NCBI GenBank assembly: GCA_041398705.1
Contig: JAWKUI010000014.1
Coordinates: 1-64,000 of the forward strand
Length of the DNA: 64,000 bases
Source of the DNA: NORP259 sp041398705
GTDB lineage: Bacteria; Planctomycetota; UBA1135; GCA-002686595
Direction of reading: 5' to 3'
Under the pieces are notes generated by a model that was not told where the DNA came from, made no database searches, and saw only the letters and a program-made list of their open reading frames with translations. How positions within the stretch are numbered: position 1 is the first letter of the stretch; the number at the start of each line of letters is the position of its first letter. A program made the position numbers and the translations under genes. This document shows, in pieces, positions 54,455 to 63,941 of the stretch.

Positions 54455-57400
54455 CTACTTCGACTTGGCTTTGTCGCCTTCGGACTCGTCGTGCAGACGG
54501 TTTTCGAGGGCGCCGAGCAGGGGCTTGAGGTTCTCGAGCAGGGCAGCGGCGGCTTCCACCGAGTTCTGCTTCTTGGCGAGGCGCGCCATCTTCTCCTCGA
54601 GGGTTTCGCTGGTGCTCGAGAGGGAGAGTTGCAGTTCGGCGATCTCCGCCTCCTGCTGGCTGCGGATGCCATCGAGTTCGGCCACCTGACGCTCGAGGTC
54701 GAGCACCTGGGCTTCGACGGTCTTGAGGCGCTCGCGCTTCAGACCCAGCTCGGACTCGGTTTCCTCGAGGCGGCTGGTGGTGCGCTTGAGGTCGCGCTGG
54801 CCACCCTTCTCCCGCTCGCGCAGTTCGGCGAGTTCCTTCTCGGTGCGCGTGATGCTGTCTTTCAGGCTCGAGATCGTGGCTTCGAGGGACTTTTCGCGAC
54901 CGTTCGCTTCGGCTTGCGCCGCCACGAGTTCTTCGGCGCGGCTGGTGGCGAGGCTTTCGACTCGCCCCAATTCCTTCTGCAGGGTCTTGAGCTCCAGCTG
55001 GCGCTCTTTGCCCGCTTCGGCGAACTGCTCGGCCCGTTCCTTCTCCTTGGCGAGTTTGGCCTCCAGCGACGCGAGTTTCTTCTCGCCCGCGGCGACCGCT
55101 TTTTCGGCGGCTTTGGCGGCGCGGCTGCTTTCCTGCCAGGCGGCTTCCTTGTCCTTGAGGGCGCCCACGAGGCGGGCTTCCTCTTCGGTCAGGCTCGCGA
55201 GTTTCTCCTCGAGGCCGTGACGCGCGGCTTCGGCCTGTTGGAAACGGGTCTCGAGGTCCTTGCGCTCGTCTTTCCAGGCAGATTCGCGCTCGCTCAGGAT
55301 CTTCGCGAGGTTCGCGTTCTCCTGACCGTGCTCCCTCGCCTGCTGACGGGTGGTGTCGAGGTCGCTCTTCAAGCTGGCCGCGGCGCTTTGCACTTCCGCC
55401 AAGGTCGCTTCGAGCTCCTGGGCGCGGCGCGATGCCTGCTCGCCCTGTTCCTGGGTGCTCTCCAGTTGGGCGCGCAAACCGGCTTCCGAGCTGGTCAGGC
55501 CGCGCAGCTGCTGCTCGAGGCTCTGGCGCAAGCCCGAGGTCTCGCGTTGCTGCTCGTCCCACGCCTTCTGGCGCTCGGCGCTGGCGGCTTCGAGTTCCTT
55601 CAAGCTGCGCTTCAGGTCCGCCGCTTCGGTGCGCGCGGCTTGCAGTTCCGCGGCGGCGCGGCCCTGGTCCTGATCGCGGCCCTGCACGGATTCCGCGAGC
55701 TGCTGCTCGAGTTCCTGGACTCGGCCCTCGGCTTGCTCCAGGCGGCCGCTCAGGTCCTGCTGCTGGCGCTGCATGGACGACATCGCTTCCGCATGCTGAC
55801 CGGCGTCTTCGCTGCGCTGGGCCTTAGCCTGCGCGATCTCGCGCTCGAGGGACTCCAATTGCTCGCGAAGTTGCTGCTCGCTGCCCTGGGCCTGGGCCTG
55901 GGCTTCTTTGGCGGCGCTGGTGGTGTTCTGGAGTTTGTCCTCGAGTTTCTTGCGCTGGTCCTGCACCTTCTCGAGTTTGCCGTTCAGCGCGGCGACCTCC
56001 TTCTGGTGCTCGCCCCGCAGGCGTTCGCTTTCCTGCTGGGCCGCGGCGAGGGCCATCTCGAGTTCCTTCTGGCGACCGGCAAATTCCTTGCCCGACGCGC
56101 TCGATTCCTTCTTGAGGCTGCGCAAGTCCTTGCCCGCCTGGGCCAGTTCGGCTTTGGCGGCGTCCAAGGCCTCCTGCAGCTCGGTCTCGCGCTCCGCGCT
56201 GGCACCCTGCAGGGTGTCGTGTTCGCCGCGCAGGGTTTCGAGCTCCAGGTTCAGCGCGGCCAGGTTGCTGCGCAGTTCGCTGATCTCGACTTTCTGCTGG
56301 TGGGCGAGGGCGGCCCGTTCGGCCTGGTCCTGGTCGCTCGCGAGGCGCAGGTTCTCGAGTTTGGCGGACAGATCCTGCTGGGCCGCTTCGGCGGCCTGGG
56401 CGGCACCACTCGCCTGCTCCTGCTGGTCGGCGAGGCGCTGGCGCAGTTCGGTCTCCTTGCGCAGGAATTCCTGCTCCAGTTGGCGCAGCCAAGTGGTTTC
56501 CTCGGCTTCTTCCGCGAGGCGCATTTCCAGCTCCTGCACGGCCTGGGTCTGCAGCTCGTAGGCGGCGGACTGCTCTTCGAGTTCGCTGCGCAGGCCTTCG
56601 ATCTCGGACTGCAGCACTCGGCCCTGCTCCTCGGAGTGGTGGGCGGTGGTGGCGCGCTCGGCGTGGGCGGCTTCGACTTCGGCACGGGTGTTCTGCACTG
56701 CCACCTCGAGTTCCTGCACGCGGACCTGCAGTTGGCTGCGCTCTTCGCTGACCTCGGTCAACTCGGATTGGGCCTTCTGCAAACGGGTTTCGAGGCTACT
56801 GCGCACTTCCTCGAGCTCGGCCTGTGCGGCCTGGTACTGGGCTTGGTACTCGGCTTTGGCAGTCTGCTCGCTCGCGCTCTGGGAGGCGAGCTGGCTCTCC
56901 AGCTGCTCCTTGGCGCTGCGCAGCTCCTGCATCTGGCTTTCCAGCTGGCTCTGCTGGCTTTCCAGGGAGGCGAGGGACTGCTGAAGGCCGGTTTCACGGG
57001 ACTGCGCGGCGGAGAGGTCGCTTTGCGCGCTGGCGAGTTCGGCCTGCACGCTCGACAGGGCCTGGGCCTGTTCGCTGGCTTGGCTGCTGGCGCTGCTCTT
57101 GGCTTGCGCGACCTGCTCGCGCTCGGCGGCGAGGCGCTGCTCGAGTTCGCAGTTGATGCGGCTCAGGGCTTCGACCTGCTCTTCGAGCGAGCTTCGGGTT
57201 TCGACCGCGCTGGCACGCAGCTCGGCGAGTTCCGCTTCGCGGCCCGCCAGGTCGCTGCGCAGGCGCTCGAGTTCGGCGCTGCGGGCCACCAGCGAATCGG
57301 CACTCTCCTGGCCGGTGCGTTCGAGGGATTCGAGCTGACGGTCGCGCTGGGAGATCTCCTCCAGGGCGCGGGCCAGTTCCTCTTCGTGACGGGCCAGGGC

Positions 57401-58927
57401 GTCCTCGACCTCTTCCAACCGCGCTTCCAGTTTCTGAGTGTGCTGTTCCATACGCTGACGCACCCGCTCGAGTTTCTTGCGGGTCGATTCGGCGGTGACC
57501 CGTTCGCTGTTCAGGGATTCCAGTTCGGCGGTGAGGTTCTGCACCTCGTCCGCCAGGGTCGTGATTTCGCCGTCCTTCTTGGTAAGTTCGGTCTGCAGTT
57601 CGGCCAGCTCGGCGCGCACCGCTTCGGTTTCCTGCTGGGAGGTTGCGAGGCCGGTGGTGAGTTCCTCCACGCGTGCCTTTTCGGCGGCCAGCTCGTCCTG
57701 GTAGCCGGAGAGCACCGTCTCCTGCTGGGTTACCTGCTCGCGCAGGCGCTTATCGGATTCCTTGGCCTGAGCGAGGTCGGTTTCGAGCTGCTCGATGCGC
57801 TCGCCGCGGCTCTGGTGCTCGGCGCGCAAGGGCACGAGTTCGGCCTCCTGCTCCTCGCAGCGGGCCTGGCTCGCTTCTTTGGCCCCGGTCGTCTCGGAGT
57901 GCTCTGCCTGGAGGGCTTCGAGGGCCTCCTGAGTCTCGGCCAGCGCCTGTTGCGCCGCGCTGAGTTCCTCCTGGGTTCCCGCCAAGGTTTCGCGCAGGCC
58001 CTGGAGTTCGCTGTCGCGTTCCGCCACGGTGCCTTCGAGGTTCGTGCAAGTCTCGCTGCGTTCGGCGAGCTGTCCTTCGAGCTGCTGCGCTTCTTCCGTC
58101 TTGCTGGCGAGGGTTTCCTGGGCTTCTTGGGCCTGGGCTTGCGCTTGCTCACGCGCCGCCGCCGCTTCATCGCGTTCGGTGGTGGCGGTTTCGATCTCGG
58201 CGCGCAGGCGGTCGACCTCGGTGGAGAGGGCTTCGACGCGCTGCTTGCGCTTGTCGATGTCCACCTGCATGACCGTCTTCTGGTCTTCCCAGGCGTTGCG
58301 TTGCTCGCGCAGGGCGGCGGCTTCGTCTTGGGCACTGATGAGCTCGCCCTCGCGCTCGGTCAGTTGCGCTTCGAGGTCGAGCAGCTGGCTGCGCAGCTCG
58401 CGGGATTCGACGGTGGAGGGTTCCAGGGTGCGCACGCGGTCGGTTAGGCGCGCGATCACATCGTTCTGGCGCGCGAGTTCCGCGTTCTTTTCCTCCTGCA
58501 CCGCATTGAGGCGGGCCTCCCATTCGGAGATGCTGAATCCTTCCTCTTCCTGCCCGTCCTGCTCGTGGTTTGAGAGGCCCGGCCAGATGCTCTCCATGAA
58601 GCGCACGGCCTCCTCGGGGCTGACCTCCTCGACCTTGCCGTCCAGCTCGAGCAAAGCGGATTGCAATTGGTCGATCTGTTCGCGCTGGGCCTGGATGCGG
58701 CGCGACTGCTCGCGTTCGCTGCGGCCGAAAGCGCTCAGGATGCCCCGTACGCGGTATTCCAGGGCCTGCAGGGCCTGGTAGCGCTCGTGCACCTGGCCCG
58801 TCATGTGGCGGGCGAGTACGCGCTGGTTGCGACGGTTGCGGCCGTCGGCGGCGATCCAGGCGAACAGGGCGCCCGCCATGGCGCAGCCAGAGGCGAACAG
58901 GAAGCTGTAAAGGGGAGTGATCGGCAT
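54455..58927 (-). CDS. Giant membrane-anchored coiled-coil protein
   Basis: 1490 residues from the ATG complementary to 58925-58927. A single TM helix at the N-terminus (PLYSFLFASGCAMAGALFAW) is followed by almost 1400 residues of continuous heptad-patterned, Glu/Gln/Ala/Leu-rich coiled coil (SELERLRSDLAGREAELAEL, QELEQQLAESVQGRDQDQGR). No ATPase head, hinge or other globular domain is visible, so it is not an SMC protein. It has a short Lys-rich end (DESEGDKAKSK). A parallel coiled coil of this size would be well over 150 nm long if continuous. A structural or tethering role is inferred. Its gene diverges from the GGDEF-EAL gene. Confidence 0.85.
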   Translation of the reverse strand: MPITPLYSFLFASGCAMAGALFAWIAADGRNRRNQRVLARHMTGQVHERYQALQALEYRVRGILSAFGRSEREQSRRIQAQREQIDQLQSALLELDGKVEEVSPEEAVRFMESIWPGLSNHEQDGQEEEGFSISEWEARLNAVQEEKNAELARQNDVIARLTDRVRTLEPSTVESRELRSQLLDLEAQLTEREGELISAQDEAAALREQRNAWEDQKTVMQVDIDKRKQRVEALSTEVDRLRAEIETATTERDEAAAAREQAQAQAQEAQETLASKTEEAQQLEGQLAERSETCTNLEGTVAERDSELQGLRETLAGTQEELSAAQQALAETQEALEALQAEHSETTGAKEASQARCEEQEAELVPLRAEHQSRGERIEQLETDLAQAKESDKRLREQVTQQETVLSGYQDELAAEKARVEELTTGLATSQQETEAVRAELAELQTELTKKDGEITTLADEVQNLTAELESLNSERVTAESTRKKLERVRQRMEQHTQKLEARLEEVEDALARHEEELARALEEISQRDRQLESLERTGQESADSLVARSAELERLRSDLAGREAELAELRASAVETRSSLEEQVEALSRINCELEQRLAAEREQVAQAKSSASSQASEQAQALSSVQAELASAQSDLSAAQSRETGLQQSLASLESQQSQLESQMQELRSAKEQLESQLASQSASEQTAKAEYQAQYQAAQAELEEVRSSLETRLQKAQSELTEVSEERSQLQVRVQELEVAVQNTRAEVEAAHAERATTAHHSEEQGRVLQSEIEGLRSELEEQSAAYELQTQAVQELEMRLAEEAEETTWLRQLEQEFLRKETELRQRLADQQEQASGAAQAAEAAQQDLSAKLENLRLASDQDQAERAALAHQQKVEISELRSNLAALNLELETLRGEHDTLQGASAERETELQEALDAAKAELAQAGKDLRSLKKESSASGKEFAGRQKELEMALAAAQQESERLRGEHQKEVAALNGKLEKVQDQRKKLEDKLQNTTSAAKEAQAQAQGSEQQLREQLESLEREIAQAKAQRSEDAGQHAEAMSSMQRQQQDLSGRLEQAEGRVQELEQQLAESVQGRDQDQGRAAAELQAARTEAADLKRSLKELEAASAERQKAWDEQQRETSGLRQSLEQQLRGLTSSEAGLRAQLESTQEQGEQASRRAQELEATLAEVQSAAASLKSDLDTTRQQAREHGQENANLAKILSERESAWKDERKDLETRFQQAEAARHGLEEKLASLTEEEARLVGALKDKEAAWQESSRAAKAAEKAVAAGEKKLASLEAKLAKEKERAEQFAEAGKERQLELKTLQKELGRVESLATSRAEELVAAQAEANGREKSLEATISSLKDSITRTEKELAELREREKGGQRDLKRTTSRLEETESELGLKRERLKTVEAQVLDLERQVAELDGIRSQQEAEIAELQLSLSSTSETLEEKMARLAKKQNSVEAAAALLENLKPLLGALENRLHDESEGDKAKSK

Positions 58928-59149
58928 GGGGAGCCAGGGAAAAGGGGGAGGCGCCGCCTGGGGGGGGCGGTCGGTCTGGCATCGACCACGGCCGGGGGCG
59001 TTTTGAAGGGCAGTTGGGGAAAGCGCATGGGGGGGAGGGGGCTGTCTCCGGCTGGGACGGTGGGCGCGGCGGGCGATGGACGGGATCGTTCCAGTCCCGG
59101 CGGTGGGCCGGTCGATAGCGCGAAGGTTCCTGCCCATTCCCCAAGTCCT

Positions 59150-61501
59150 GTGAACGAAACGCATCGAATCCCCGTGCGCCGTGCCCTGCGCTGGCATTGG
59201 CTTCAACTTGTCCTGATGGCGCTGGTCACCGTGGGAACGGTGACGGTCTCGGTGCAGCTCCGGCAGCACTCCGAGAGCCGCGCCAAACTCGTGCAGCAGC
59301 TCGCCACCGTGGAGGTGCAAGCCACCGCCCAGGCCGGGCAGGTATGGAAGGCCCTGACGCAGAAGCTGTCGCAGGAGGGTATGGCCTTCGTGCGCTCGCG
59401 GCACGAGCAGATGATGGACGGCAGCGAACTGCGTACGCTCGTCGAGGAATTGACGAACACCGCGCGTGAGGGCCAGGCGATCACGGGGTACCTGGGCCAC
59501 GAGCACAAGGCCGAGTTGTGGCAGGAGCTGCAGGACCAGGCGGCGATGTTCTTGACCCAGATCAACTCGGTCATGGGGCAGATGAGCCTGGACCCCGAGC
59601 GCGTACGCGAGCGGCTCAAGTATTGGGATCTGAACCTGACCTCGTTGCAGCAGGCGCTGGCGGCGGTGACCGCCCACGAGCAGGACATCGCAGCGGCGTC
59701 GAGTCGCATGTCGGTGTTGGTGACCCGCGCGGCTTCGGCGCTGACCCTGCTCAGCACGGCGTTGCTGGTGCTGCGCCTCGGGCAGCTGCAAGCCCGGCGT
59801 CAACGCGATGTGGAAGAAGCGCGTTTCCAGGCCATCGAAGCGAGTGAGGTGCGTCTGCGCGCCCTGTTGCAGAACTCCGGCGACCTGTTGATGGTGGCGG
59901 GCGGTGATGGGGCCCTGCGCTTTGCGGCGCCGTCGGCCCAGGTGTTGGTGCCCGAGCAGCACCGCTCGCGTGCCCTACCGCAGCACCTCGTGTCCGAAAC
60001 CCAAGGCGACGGGCAGTGGACGGTGCAGGAATTGCTCGGCAGCCCGCTCGAGGATCTGGTCGCGGCGGGCCGCGGTGAGATCACGGTCAACGGGCCGGAT
60101 GGCGAGGAGCACACCTATGAGGTGCAGGCCCATGACCTGCGCGCGCAGGCGGAGGTCGGCGCGGTGGTGCTCAACGGCCGCGACGTGACCGATCGCAAGG
60201 CTTTGGAGGGCCGCTTGCGGCACCAGGCCTTGCACGATCCCCTCACCAACCTGCCCAACCGGCGCCAGTTCCAGGAGCGTTTCGACGGCCTGTCGGGCGC
60301 CCAGCGCGAGCGCGCGAGCGTATTGTTCGTCGACCTGGACGGGTTCAAGCGCGTCAACGATTCCTATGGCCACGGCGTGGGCGACCAGTTGCTGCGCGCG
60401 ACGGCGGCCCGGCTGTTCGGTTGCCTAGGCCCCAAGGACCTCCTGGCGCGCCAGGGCGGGGACGAGTTCCTCGTGTTGTGCCGCCGGGGCGGGGCGGAAG
60501 TCGCGCAGCGCATCCTCGCCGCCTTGACGCCGCCGTTCACCATCGACGAGCGCGAGATGTTCGTGACCGCGAGCATCGGCCTGCATGAAGGCCTCGGGGA
60601 CGACGATGCCGACGAAGCGGTGCGCCGCGCGGACGTGGCCATGTACGAGGCGAAAAAGGCCGGGCGCGACCGCTGCGTGGCCTTCACCGAAGCCATGCTC
60701 GCGAGCGCGCCCGAGGAGATGCGCATGGACACGGAGTTCCGCCGGGCGTTGGAACGCCGCGAGTTCTCGGTGTTCTACCAGCCCAAGGTGGGCCTCCAGA
60801 GCGGCAAGATCGAGAGCCTCGAGGCCCTCGTGCGCTGGCAGCACCCCGAGCGGGGTTTCGTGCGCCCGGATCTGTTCATCTCCTTCGCCGAACGCTCGGG
60901 TCTGGTGTGCGAACTCGGCCACCAGGTCCTGGAGCAGGCGTGCCTCGACGCGGCCCGCTGGCAGGAGCGCGGCATCGTGGTCGCCGTCAACCTGTCCCCG
61001 GTGCAATTCCGCAACCCGAACCTGGTGCAGGAAGTGCGCGATGCGCTCGCGGACAGCGGCCTGGATCCCGAGCTGCTCGAGCTCGAGATCACCGAATCCG
61101 CCGTGCTGGGCGACGTCACCAGCACCCAGGAAGTGCTCGCGGAGCTCAAGGGTTTGGGCCTACGCCTTTCGATCGACGACTTCGGCACCGGTTACTCGAA
61201 CCTGATGCACCTGAAGAACTACGCGGTCGACCTGCTCAAGATCGACCAGTCGTTCGTGCGGGGGGATGGCAGCGGCGACCAGAACGTGCTCAGCGATCCA
61301 TCGATCGTGCAAGCGGTGGTGAGCATGGCCAAGGCCCTGGACCTCGAGGTCGTCGCCGAAGGCGTCGAGACGGCGGGTCAGGCGAGTGCCTTGCGCAAAT
61401 TGGGCGTGGATCTCGGACAAGGGTTCCACTTCTCGCGCCCCGTTCCGGCGGGGGAGATCGACGTGTTGCTACAGGCGGAATCGATTTCCCGCGTGGCGTA
61501 G
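59150..61501 (+). CDS. GGDEF-EAL c-di-GMP regulator with periplasmic sensor
   Basis: 783 residues from GTG 59150. Two TM helices (LVLMALVTVGTVTVSVQL near 18-36, LTLLSTALLVLRLG near 200) bracket a roughly 160-residue helical periplasmic sensor. A PAS-like segment follows. The GGDEF domain has the substrate motif DPLTNLPNRR and an intact RQGGDEFLVLC. The EAL domain has ESLEALVRWQHPERG, AVNLSPVQF, ELEITESA, SIDDFGTGYSNL, KIDQSFVR and AEGVET. Both active sites look complete, so the enzyme could make or break down c-di-GMP. It probably responds to an external signal to control surface behaviour. Its stop codon's last base begins the palindrome at 61501. Confidence 0.93.
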   Translation: MNETHRIPVRRALRWHWLQLVLMALVTVGTVTVSVQLRQHSESRAKLVQQLATVEVQATAQAGQVWKALTQKLSQEGMAFVRSRHEQMMDGSELRTLVEELTNTAREGQAITGYLGHEHKAELWQELQDQAAMFLTQINSVMGQMSLDPERVRERLKYWDLNLTSLQQALAAVTAHEQDIAAASSRMSVLVTRAASALTLLSTALLVLRLGQLQARRQRDVEEARFQAIEASEVRLRALLQNSGDLLMVAGGDGALRFAAPSAQVLVPEQHRSRALPQHLVSETQGDGQWTVQELLGSPLEDLVAAGRGEITVNGPDGEEHTYEVQAHDLRAQAEVGAVVLNGRDVTDRKALEGRLRHQALHDPLTNLPNRRQFQERFDGLSGAQRERASVLFVDLDGFKRVNDSYGHGVGDQLLRATAARLFGCLGPKDLLARQGGDEFLVLCRRGGAEVAQRILAALTPPFTIDEREMFVTASIGLHEGLGDDDADEAVRRADVAMYEAKKAGRDRCVAFTEAMLASAPEEMRMDTEFRRALERREFSVFYQPKVGLQSGKIESLEALVRWQHPERGFVRPDLFISFAERSGLVCELGHQVLEQACLDAARWQERGIVVAVNLSPVQFRNPNLVQEVRDALADSGLDPELLELEITESAVLGDVTSTQEVLAELKGLGLRLSIDDFGTGYSNLMHLKNYAVDLLKIDQSFVRGDGSGDQNVLSDPSIVQAVVSMAKALDLEVVAEGVETAGQASALRKLGVDLGQGFHFSRPVPAGEIDVLLQAESISRVA

Positions 61502-61621
61502 GTGGAATACCGTTACATACCGAACCAGGTTCGATCAGTCCCACAATTCGCGGAGCGTGCGAAGCACGCCGCGAATTGTGGGACTGATCGAACCTGGTTC
61601 GGTATGTAACGGTATTCCACC
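61501..61621. repeat. Long near-perfect palindrome, hairpin 1
   Basis: A 121-base inverted repeat. The arms, 61501 to about 61553 and about 61570 to 61621, are exactly complementary for over 50 bases. The inner part (CGTGC-GAA-GCACG) is complementary apart from a 2-base bulge AG. The arm begins GGTGGAATACCGTTACATAC. It shares the core GTTACRTACSGAA with hairpin 2 immediately downstream. It lies between the convergent GGDEF-EAL and helicase genes. Confidence 0.95.
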
Positions 61622-61630
61622 GGTGGTGGG

Positions 61631-61755
61631 GCGAAATGTTACGTACGGAAGCGGGTTTGTAGTCACGTTATTCAGAGCGAGGGCGGGCGTCCCGCCCACC
61701 CTCGCACTGAATAACGTGACTACTTAAACCCGCTTCCGTACGTAACACATTTCGC
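61631..61755. repeat. Long imperfect palindrome, hairpin 2
   Basis: A 125-base inverted repeat. The left arm starts GCGAAATGTTACGTACGG and the right arm ends CCGTACGTAACACATTTCGC. The arms match except for two 2-base indels (TG and AA on the right side) and a few substitutions near the top, around GCGAGGGCGGGCG. It is related to hairpin 1 in arm sequence and order, suggesting two diverged members of one repeat family. It ends 10 bases before the helicase stop. Confidence 0.95.
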
Positions 61756-61765
61756 AGGCCGAGGC

Positions 61766-63790
61766 TCAGCGGCGCGATTTGCGCGCCCGCTTGGCGCCCT
61801 TCGCTTTCTTCTTCGCCTTGTTCCCCGTCACATCATCCGGGCCGGCCGGGATCCAATCCTCGGGCGGGGTTTTGCCCTGCACCTCGAGCAAGAAGCGCGA
61901 GGGGTGGCGCTTGACCATCGTCGTGCCGCGGGCCCGTTCGGCGCACCAGCTCATGCGTAGGCACTTCTGCGCGCGGGTGATGCCGACGTAGGCGAGGCGG
62001 CGTTCCTCTTCGATGGTGTCCTCCACGGCGGAGCGGCGGTGGGGCAGGATGTTCTCTTCGAGGCCCACCAGGAACACGCGCGGGAACTCGAGGCCCTTCG
62101 AGGCGTGCAGCGTCATCAGGGTCACCGCCTGGCGGCGTTGGGCGTCCTCCGCGTCGGGGCCTTCACCGGCGTTCAAAGTCAGGCGGTCGAGGAAACCGTT
62201 CAGGGTCGGCCGGCGCAGGCCGTCGCTGTAGCGCGTAGCGTAGTTCACGACCTCGTCCACGGCTTCCCAGCGTTTGTTGCGTTCGTCCTCGGTGGGGTAG
62301 ATGCGGTCGACCTCCTCGCGGTAGCCGACCACTTCGAGCATGCGCAGGATCATCTCCGGCAGGGCTTTGCGCTTGTCCGGGTACTGGTTGCGCAATTCGG
62401 CCAGGTTCTCGAGCAGGCGTCGCGCGGGGGCGATGCGCGCCGCTTGCACGCCTTCGGGCGGGTTCTCGGCCAGGAATGCGTCGGACATGCTGATGCCCTC
62501 GCGGGTGGCGTGGGCCAGCACCTTGTCCTGGGTGGTTTTGCCCACGCCGCGCGGCGGGCTGTTCAGGATGCGCAGCAGGCTTGCTTCATCGTCGAGGTTG
62601 GCGAGCAGGCGCAGGTAGGCGAGCACGTCGCGCACCTCCTTGCGGTCGAAGAACGACAGGCCGCCGACCAGCACGTACGGGATCTTGCGGTCGCGCAGCT
62701 CGGTCTCGAAGGGCCGTGCTTGCAGGGCGGTGCGGAACAGGATCGCGAAGTCGTCGTAGTGGTGGCCGAGTTTGACCAGATCGAGGATCTCGCGGCAGAC
62801 CTGCTCGGCTTCGATGGCCTCGTTGCGCATCTGGACGACCATGACCTGCTCGCCGGGGCCAAAGGCCGAGCGCAGGGCCTTGTCGTGGCGCGCGGTGTTG
62901 TTCTGGATGAGGCGGTTGGCACAGGCGATGACCTGTTCCGTCGAGCGGTAATTGGTCTCCAGGCGCACAACCTTGGCGTCCGGGTAGACCTTGTCGAAGC
63001 TTAGGATCTTCGTGATGTCCGCGCCGCGCCAGCCGTAGATCGATTGGTCATCGTCGCCCACCACGCAGATGTTGCGCGAGCCGGCGGCCAGGGCCTTGAC
63101 GATGTCGAACTGCGGGCCGTTCGTGTCCTGGTATTCGTCCACGAGCAGGTATCGGAAGCGCTCGTGCATGGCCGCGCGGATCGCCTTGTCCTGCAGCAGC
63201 TTGTTGGCGAGCACCAAGAGGTCGTCGAAGTCCACCCGGCGAGTGCGCTCGAGGGTGTCCTGGTACTTCTGCCAAGCCTTGGCTACGAGGATGTCGTCGT
63301 CGGCCTCGGCTCGGTCGAGCAGGGCGCCGACGGTCATGCCCCGGTTCTTGGCCAGGGAGATGCGGCCGATCACGTCACGGGGCTTGAGACGGGCTTCCGG
63401 AATGTGAAGCTCGCGCAAAGCGCCCTTGATGGTCGAGAGTTGGTCCCCGGGGTCACAGATGCTGAAACCCTTCTCCCAGCCCAGGGCGGCCTTGTGGTCG
63501 CGCAGGAACTTCAGGCAGAAGGAGTGGAAGGTGCCCACCGTCAGGCCCTCGGCCTTCTTCTTGCCGACGATGTCCGCGATGCGCTCCTGCATCTCGGCGG
63601 CCGCCTTGTTGGTGAAGGTCATGGCCAGCACCTGTTCCGGCGGAACCCCCTTGGCGAGCAGGTGCGCGATGCGCACGGTGATCACGCGGGTTTTGCCGGT
63701 GCCCGCGCCGGCCAGCACGAGCAGGGGGCCCTCGGTGGTATCCACCGCCTCCCGTTGCTCGGGATTGAGACTGGTGAGCAGACGCTGCAT
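61766..63790 (-). CDS. UvrD/PcrA/Rep-family DNA helicase
   Basis: A 674-residue superfamily 1A helicase. I start it at the ATG complementary to 63788-63790, because MQRLLTSLNPEQREAV is the usual opening of PcrA/UvrD; an upstream in-frame ATG (63943) adds unlike residues. The motifs are complete: Walker A AGAGTGKT (27-34), Ia TFTNKAAAEM, Walker B LLVDEYQDTN, motif III VVGDDDQSIYGWRGAD, motif IV VRLETNYRST, motif V TLMTLHASKGLEFPRVFLVG, and motif VI RRLAYVGITRAQ. It unwinds DNA 3' to 5' in repair and replication restart. The C-terminal Lys/Arg tail is lineage-specific. Confidence 0.95.
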   Translation of the reverse strand: MQRLLTSLNPEQREAVDTTEGPLLVLAGAGTGKTRVITVRIAHLLAKGVPPEQVLAMTFTNKAAAEMQERIADIVGKKKAEGLTVGTFHSFCLKFLRDHKAALGWEKGFSICDPGDQLSTIKGALRELHIPEARLKPRDVIGRISLAKNRGMTVGALLDRAEADDDILVAKAWQKYQDTLERTRRVDFDDLLVLANKLLQDKAIRAAMHERFRYLLVDEYQDTNGPQFDIVKALAAGSRNICVVGDDDQSIYGWRGADITKILSFDKVYPDAKVVRLETNYRSTEQVIACANRLIQNNTARHDKALRSAFGPGEQVMVVQMRNEAIEAEQVCREILDLVKLGHHYDDFAILFRTALQARPFETELRDRKIPYVLVGGLSFFDRKEVRDVLAYLRLLANLDDEASLLRILNSPPRGVGKTTQDKVLAHATREGISMSDAFLAENPPEGVQAARIAPARRLLENLAELRNQYPDKRKALPEMILRMLEVVGYREEVDRIYPTEDERNKRWEAVDEVVNYATRYSDGLRRPTLNGFLDRLTLNAGEGPDAEDAQRRQAVTLMTLHASKGLEFPRVFLVGLEENILPHRRSAVEDTIEEERRLAYVGITRAQKCLRMSWCAERARGTTMVKRHPSRFLLEVQGKTPPEDWIPAGPDDVTGNKAKKKAKGAKRARKSRR

Positions 63791-63941
63791 GGGGGCGTCG
63801 GAAGTTAGCGGGCCGGCCGGCCCAACTCCAGGATCTCTCGCGGGATTGATTCCGCTTCCCGCGGCTGGGGGCACATTGTGCGAACCTTCACTGCCCTTGC
63901 CCAGGGTGAAAGGGTACCCTTCGAGGTCGGAAGTCCACGCC

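Noticed and set aside
54491..58447. A 1318-codon plus-strand open frame opposite the giant coiled coil
   Set aside because: It is the exact antisense of the coiled-coil gene. Its Leu/Gly/Phe-rich sequence mirrors Glu/Gln/Lys codons and has no domain.
54455..58927. SMC-type chromosome protein
   Set aside because: No Walker A, signature or Walker B motifs at the ends, no hinge, and it has an N-terminal membrane helix.
61501..61755. Ordinary rho-independent terminators
   Set aside because: The arms exceed 50 bp, the two hairpins are related to each other in sequence, and T-runs are absent. A terminator side effect is possible but does not explain the structure.
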